Below, in pieces: positions 5,964 to 8,702 of a DNA stretch of 8,702 nucleotides (positions are counted from its first letter, which is position 1; every line of letters begins with the position of its first letter). The notes below the pieces were generated by a model that was not told the origin of the DNA, ran no database searches, and saw only the letters and a list, made by a program, of their open reading frames with translations. The stretch spans positions 1 to 8,702 of the forward strand of contig CAMOUF010000110.1 in NCBI GenBank assembly GCA_946626395.1. The letters run 5' to 3'. Origin of the DNA: an uncultured Clostridia bacterium. Its GTDB lineage: Bacteria; Bacillota; Clostridia; Christensenellales; Aristaeellaceae. Both the position numbers and the translations under genes were made by a program.

Positions 5964-6707
5964 ATGGAACAAACGGATATGCAGCGGTATGAACCCGAAG
6001 AAGGGAACGCGGCGGAGAACGCCCAACCGGAGGGGGCTGCCGAGGGCCAGCCCTCTTTTCAGGAGCTGATCTCCGGGGCGTACCGGCAGGACTACGAAAA
6101 CGCTGTGGGCCAGCGCATTCAGGCGGCTATCCAGCAGCGGTTCCGCCATCAGCAGGATTACAAAAAGCAATGGGAATCGGCCCAGCCTGTGATGCGGGTA
6201 CTGGGCGCGCGGTACGGCCTGGATGAAAGCGACGCCGCCGGGATCGCCGCCAGGCTGACGCGGGAGGAAGGGAGCGGACAGGAAAGCGCGCCGGACAGCC
6301 CCCGGCCGGAAAGCGATTACCTGAAAAACCACATCCAGCGGGTCACCCAGCAGGCGGAAAGCCTGCGCGCCGAATTTCCCGGCTTTGACCTGGAAACGGA
6401 AATGCGCAATCCCGCCTTTGCCCGCCTGACGGCCCCCGGCGTGGGGCTCAGCGTGCGGGACGCGTTTCTGGCCGTTCACAGCCGGGAACTCCAGGCGGAC
6501 AGCATGCGCTACGCTGCCCAGCAGGCGGGCCAGCGCATTGCCGCCAGCGTGATGGCCGGGGCGGGACGGCCCAAGGAAAACGGCATGGATCATCCTGCCG
6601 CCGCGCCCATGACGGTGGATGTTCTGGGCATGGACCGCCAGACCCGGGCGGAATACCGCCGCAGAATCCACAACGGGGAGAAAATCAATTTCAAGGATCA
6701 GTTGTGA
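5964..6707 (+). CDS. Probable phage scaffolding-type protein
   Basis: A 247-residue soluble protein, started at the ATG at 5964, 6 bases after AGGAGG; the in-frame TTG at 5943 has no site. Residues 1-30 are acidic and low in complexity. Residues about 31-80 (SFQELISGAYRQDYENAVGQ onward, then RIQAAIQQRFR) and 115-200 are charged, Gln-rich and predicted helical, with likely coiled-coil stretches and no membrane segment or cysteine. The C-terminus is basic (RAEYRRRIHNGEKINFKDQL), as in scaffolding proteins whose basic tail touches the capsid protein. It lies 27 bases upstream of a major capsid gene with the same style of ribosome site, the usual place for a scaffold in tailed-phage head modules. 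The role is therefore inferred from composition and position, not from a recognised catalytic motif. Confidence 0.7.
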   Translation: MEQTDMQRYEPEEGNAAENAQPEGAAEGQPSFQELISGAYRQDYENAVGQRIQAAIQQRFRHQQDYKKQWESAQPVMRVLGARYGLDESDAAGIAARLTREEGSGQESAPDSPRPESDYLKNHIQRVTQQAESLRAEFPGFDLETEMRNPAFARLTAPGVGLSVRDAFLAVHSRELQADSMRYAAQQAGQRIAASVMAGAGRPKENGMDHPAAAPMTVDVLGMDRQTRAEYRRRIHNGEKINFKDQL

Positions 6708-6734
6708 CCTGAATGTAAAAAAGGAGGAAGCAGC

Positions 6735-8015
6735 ATGAATTTTTTGTGGAATCAGCCCCTGATGATGCCGGACGCGGGCGGCCAGGGCGGCGCGCCCGTG
6801 GCCAATACCGGCAATTACACCAACGCCTATACCGGCGAAGAAATCCCCTTTGACCCCGCCAACACCATGGACCCCCAGATCAAAGCCTGGTATAACACAG
6901 AGGCCCTGGAAAACGCCCGGAGCAACTATATTTTCGCCCAGTTTGCCAAGAACATCCCCCTGCCCGAGCACCACGGCATGACCGTGGAAATGCGCAAGGC
7001 CAACACCTTTGGGGATGTGCCCCGGCTCAGGGAGGGCGTGATCCCCGACGGGCAGCAGTTCGGCTACAGCGCCGTACAGGCCACGGTCTATGAGTATGGC
7101 GCCTACACGCCCCTGGGCCGCCGCCTGGAACGCCACGCCATCGACCCCGTGGCCCAGGACGCCGCCGAGGAAATGGGCGCGGCGGGGGGCAACACCCAGG
7201 ACAAGATCGCCCGGAACGTGGCCATTTCCGGCAGCAACGTGATGTATTGCGACAAGGCGGACGGCACGAAGATCCATTCCCGTTCCCAGCTCACCAAGGA
7301 CTGTGTGCTCACTCCCACCATGGTGAACCGGGCCGTGACGTGGCTGAAAAAGCATAAAGCCCCCAAGATCGACGGCAAGTATATCGCCATCGTGCATCCT
7401 TCCGTGACCTATGACCTGCGGGAAACCAAGGGCTGGCTGGACGCCCACGAGTACGCCAAGCCCGATGAAATCTACAATGGCGAGATCGGCGAGCTCCACG
7501 GCGTGCGCTTTATCGAAAGCGATAACGCCAAGGTATACCGTGGCGCGCGGCTGGTGGAAGAAGGGCAGCTGAAGGTCAGCGAAGCGGTGAACGATTCTGT
7601 TATTGTTCCCGTGATCGGCGGCGCGGTGGCGCCCGACGCCCTGAAGGACCGGTATGTGCTCCTCGGCGGGGTCAAGTGCAAGGTGGCGGGCAACACCGCT
7701 TCTTCCCTGACCCTCACCGATCCCGTCACCGCCCCGGAAGGCGCTTTGGTGCTGCCCGGCGAAGGCGGCGCGGAGGGCATCGCGGTGTATGGCTGCGTGT
7801 TCCTGGGCAAGAATGCCTTCGGCATGATCGACGTGGCGGGGGGCAATCTGGAAATGATCATCAAAACTCCCGAGCAGGCAGGCGGCCCCCTGAACCAGTT
7901 TGGCACCATCGGCGTGTACTTTGAAACCGGCGGCGCGGTGCTCTATGAGGAGCGGCTGCTGCGCGTGGAGTGCGGCGGTTATTACAGCGACGTGGACGAG
8001 GACGAGGACGCGTAA
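6735..8015 (+). CDS. Phage major capsid protein, N4-gp56 family
   Basis: A 426-residue protein with an AAAAAAGGAGG site before the ATG. It resembles the N4-gp56-type HK97-fold capsid proteins found in clostridial prophages: a Gly/Asn-rich N-terminus with NTGNYTNAYTGEEIPFD, a helix around ALENARSNYIFAQFAKN, the strand VEMRKANTFGDVPRLREGV, then YEYGAYTPLGRRLER (about residues 115-130), a long helix, and a late segment with GTIGVYFETGGAVLYEERLLRVE. A beta-rich stretch around residues 290-345 (DRYVLLGGVKCKVAG onward) looks like an inserted surface domain. The protein ends in the acidic tail DVDEDEDA. It assembles the icosahedral head shell from many copies, probably around the upstream protein. 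No protease gene is visible. No terminase or portal gene precedes it here, which is unusual for a complete prophage. Confidence 0.88.
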   Translation: MNFLWNQPLMMPDAGGQGGAPVANTGNYTNAYTGEEIPFDPANTMDPQIKAWYNTEALENARSNYIFAQFAKNIPLPEHHGMTVEMRKANTFGDVPRLREGVIPDGQQFGYSAVQATVYEYGAYTPLGRRLERHAIDPVAQDAAEEMGAAGGNTQDKIARNVAISGSNVMYCDKADGTKIHSRSQLTKDCVLTPTMVNRAVTWLKKHKAPKIDGKYIAIVHPSVTYDLRETKGWLDAHEYAKPDEIYNGEIGELHGVRFIESDNAKVYRGARLVEEGQLKVSEAVNDSVIVPVIGGAVAPDALKDRYVLLGGVKCKVAGNTASSLTLTDPVTAPEGALVLPGEGGAEGIAVYGCVFLGKNAFGMIDVAGGNLEMIIKTPEQAGGPLNQFGTIGVYFETGGAVLYEERLLRVECGGYYSDVDEDEDA

Positions 8016-8032
8016 GGAAGGGGAAAGGAAAT

Positions 8033-8104
8033 ATGCCTCGGGCATTTGCCCGGGGCTTGCCCCCATTCCCAACGGCCGTCAGGAGCATGGATGTTTTTAC
8101 ATGA
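8033..8104 (+). CDS. Possible 23-residue leader peptide, doubtful
   Basis: ATG at 8033 follows a purine-rich GGGAAAGGAAAT at a workable distance, and the frame closes with TGA at 8102. The predicted peptide MPRAFARGLPPFPTAVRSMDVFT has no recognised feature. Its first codons overlap the strong hairpin at 8035-8056. It could be a leader peptide tied to that hairpin, but chance is the simpler explanation. Confidence 0.12.
   Translation: MPRAFARGLPPFPTAVRSMDVFT
8035..8056 (+). repeat. Strong hairpin after the capsid gene
   Basis: GCCTCGGGC (8035-8043) pairs over all nine positions with GCCCGGGGC (8048-8056), with one G-U pair and an ATTT loop. It starts 20 bases after the capsid stop. There is no T run, so it is not a standard terminator. 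An alternative GGGG-CTTG-CCCC hairpin (8052-8063) shares its right arm. Likely roles are mRNA stabilisation or partial attenuation between the abundantly needed capsid protein and the next gene. Confidence 0.6.
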
Positions 8105-8136
8105 AGGATGGGACCAGCAAAAGGAGGCTGTCACAG

Positions 8137-8385
8137 ATGGAAATGAACCAGTATGATCCCTGGAAGGACATGCGCCGGGTCTACGTGCCCAAGCGCAGCC
8201 GCAGCGAACAGAACACCCTGGAGGTGGGCGTCAACGATAAGACCTATTTTATTCCCAAGGAGCAGTTCGTGGAGGTGCCCATGCCCCTGTGGGAAGTGAT
8301 CCATGAAATGCTGGACCGGCAGAAGATCATGGAGCAGGAAGCCGCCCGCGCTTCCGGCACCCGGGAATACGCCATGAGCGAGTGA
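8137..8385 (+). CDS. Small phage-associated protein of unknown function
   Basis: An 82-residue protein. The start is the ATG at 8137, about 9 bases after AAAAGGAGG (8119-8127); the longer in-frame reading that begins inside the capsid gene has no site. The sequence is hydrophilic, without cysteines or membrane segments. It has an N-terminal basic patch (VPKRSRSEQN), a central beta-like stretch TLEVGVNDKTYFIPKEQFVEVP, and a C-terminal helix (LWEVIHEMLDRQKIMEQEAARA). The position after the capsid gene and the good ribosome site indicate a real gene of the head module. It could be a small capsid-associated or connector accessory protein, but I recognise no family and the function is unknown. It is the last clear gene in the window. 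Confidence 0.7.
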   Translation: MEMNQYDPWKDMRRVYVPKRSRSEQNTLEVGVNDKTYFIPKEQFVEVPMPLWEVIHEMLDRQKIMEQEAARASGTREYAMSE

Positions 8386-8408
8386 GAAGAACGCTTTAAG
8401 TAACTATT

Positions 8409-8455
8409 TCTGGGGGAAACCGCTCTTTGGAGCCCAAAGAGCGGTTTCCCCCAGA
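8409..8455. repeat. Perfect 22-bp inverted repeat with 3-base loop
   Basis: Bases 8409-8430 and 8434-8455 are exact reverse complements, separated by AGC; the arms begin TCTGGGGGAAACC and end GGTTTCCCCCAGA. It lies 24 bases after the stop of the small phage gene. It is not followed by a T run (the next bases are CTCCTTTCC), so it is at best an atypical terminator. A structure of this perfection would form a very stable RNA hairpin or a DNA cruciform. Confidence 0.9.
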
Positions 8456-8503
8456 CTCCTTTCCGAGAAAAGCTATTCGATAAAATCATAAAAGGAATCT
8501 ACT

Positions 8504-8702
8504 ATGTTGGCTTCCGCTGTTACGATAAGAAACGAAAACATGTTAGTAATCATTATGCTTCTGGCCCGGCGTCCTTTGGGCGCCCGCCCGGATGCAAAGC
8601 ATCCGGGGAAAGCCAGGGAAACAACCGAGGGGGAAGTTCACTTTTCCCTCGGTTGTTTCCGGGCTTTTTTGGTCCAGAAGCCCTCACAACTTTCGTTACC
8701 CC
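8504..8702 (+). CDS. Open frame running off the window edge, doubtful
   Basis: ATG at 8504 follows AAAGGA (8491-8496) at 7 bases, and the frame stays open for 66 codons to the end of the window (MLASAVTIRNENMLVIIMLL at the start). It runs straight through the nested inverted repeats and the terminator at 8611-8670, which argues against coding. The N-terminal part has a short hydrophobic stretch. I treat it as probably spurious. Confidence 0.12.
   Translation, partial: MLASAVTIRNENMLVIIMLLARRPLGARPDAKHPGKARETTEGEVHFSLGCFRAFLVQKPSQLSLP
8557..8681 (+). other. Nested inverted repeats forming a possible multi-branched RNA
   Basis: The outer arms GCTTCTGG (8557-8564) and CCAGAAGC (8674-8681) are exact reverse complements, extended by CC/GG after one mismatch. 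Inside lie, in order, the palindrome GGGCGCCC (8578-8585), a 9-bp hairpin CCCGGATGC-AAA-GCATCCGGG (8587-8607), and the long terminator stem (8611-8665). Together they can fold as a closed multi-helix junction. This could be a non-coding RNA, the end of a small mobile repeat, or nested terminators. I do not recognise a named RNA family. Confidence 0.5.
8611..8670 (+). terminator. Very strong intrinsic terminator closing the phage-type unit
   Basis: GGAAACAACCGAGGG (8617-8631) pairs perfectly with CCCTCGGTTGTTTCC (8646-8660). The stem extends inward by four pairs (two G-U) to a GTTCAC loop and outward, past a small internal loop, by AGCC/GGCT. Six T residues (8665-8670) follow. It would end transcripts from the capsid genes. 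Confidence 0.88.

Noticed and set aside
5793..8072. A 759-codon open frame on the minus strand opposite the phage genes
   Set aside because: It is antisense to two genes with strong ribosome sites and recognisable proteins, spans their intergenic gap and the terminator, and reads as His/Gly/Ala/Arg-rich low-information sequence typical of the complement of G+C-rich coding DNA.
8386..8702. CRISPR array or template repeat of a diversity-generating retroelement
   Set aside because: The repeats here are inverted, not regularly spaced direct repeats, and no reverse transcriptase, Cas gene or near-copy of a coding segment is visible.
1..8702. tRNA or rRNA gene, for example as an integration site for the phage-type segment
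   Set aside because: No cloverleaf with the TTCRANNC arm or rRNA-like sequence was seen on either strand, and no attachment-site repeat could be paired.

Overview
The window looks like chromosome of a moderately G+C-rich Bacillota (Clostridia-like, probably host-associated) bacterium. The reasons are strong AGGAGG-type ribosome binding sites before nearly every gene, TTG as one start codon, sigma-A-type promoters in A+T-rich gaps, LplB-type sugar permease and AraC/Gfo-Idh sugar genes, an IS1182-type transposase and an N4-gp56-type capsid gene. No taxonomic marker is present, so this assignment is inference.

Left part (1-3618): the 3' end of a radical SAM protein gene (cut by the window edge) is followed 15 bases later by a multi-pass membrane protein. 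Converging on them are two tandem Gfo/Idh/MocA-type oxidoreductase genes on the minus strand, separated by one base and probably translationally coupled. Middle (3619-4616): a short A+T-rich divergent promoter region separates the oxidoreductases from an AraC-family regulator with an N-terminal cupin, which ends in a clear intrinsic terminator. These three genes look like a regulated carbohydrate-derivative catabolic unit. A further promoter at 4756-4784 drives an LplB-type sugar ABC permease that should have opened a transporter operon.

That operon is broken. After about 155 native residues the permease runs into the 3' remnant of an IS1182-family transposase, which itself carries a frameshift. 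The rest of the permease, its partner permease and its binding protein are absent. The remnant ends in IS-end-like sequence, overlapping hairpins and a terminator.

Right part (5867-8702): a compact phage structural cassette follows, made of a probable scaffolding-type protein, an N4-gp56-family major capsid protein and an 82-residue conserved-looking small protein. No terminase, portal, tail or lysis gene is visible. Instead of the expected connector genes, the last 300 bases hold a perfect 22-bp hairpin, a nested set of inverted repeats bounded by its own outer arms, and a very strong terminator. The cassette between the two terminators therefore looks like a self-contained unit or an isolated prophage remnant. 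An assembly join at the IS repeat cannot be excluded from sequence alone.
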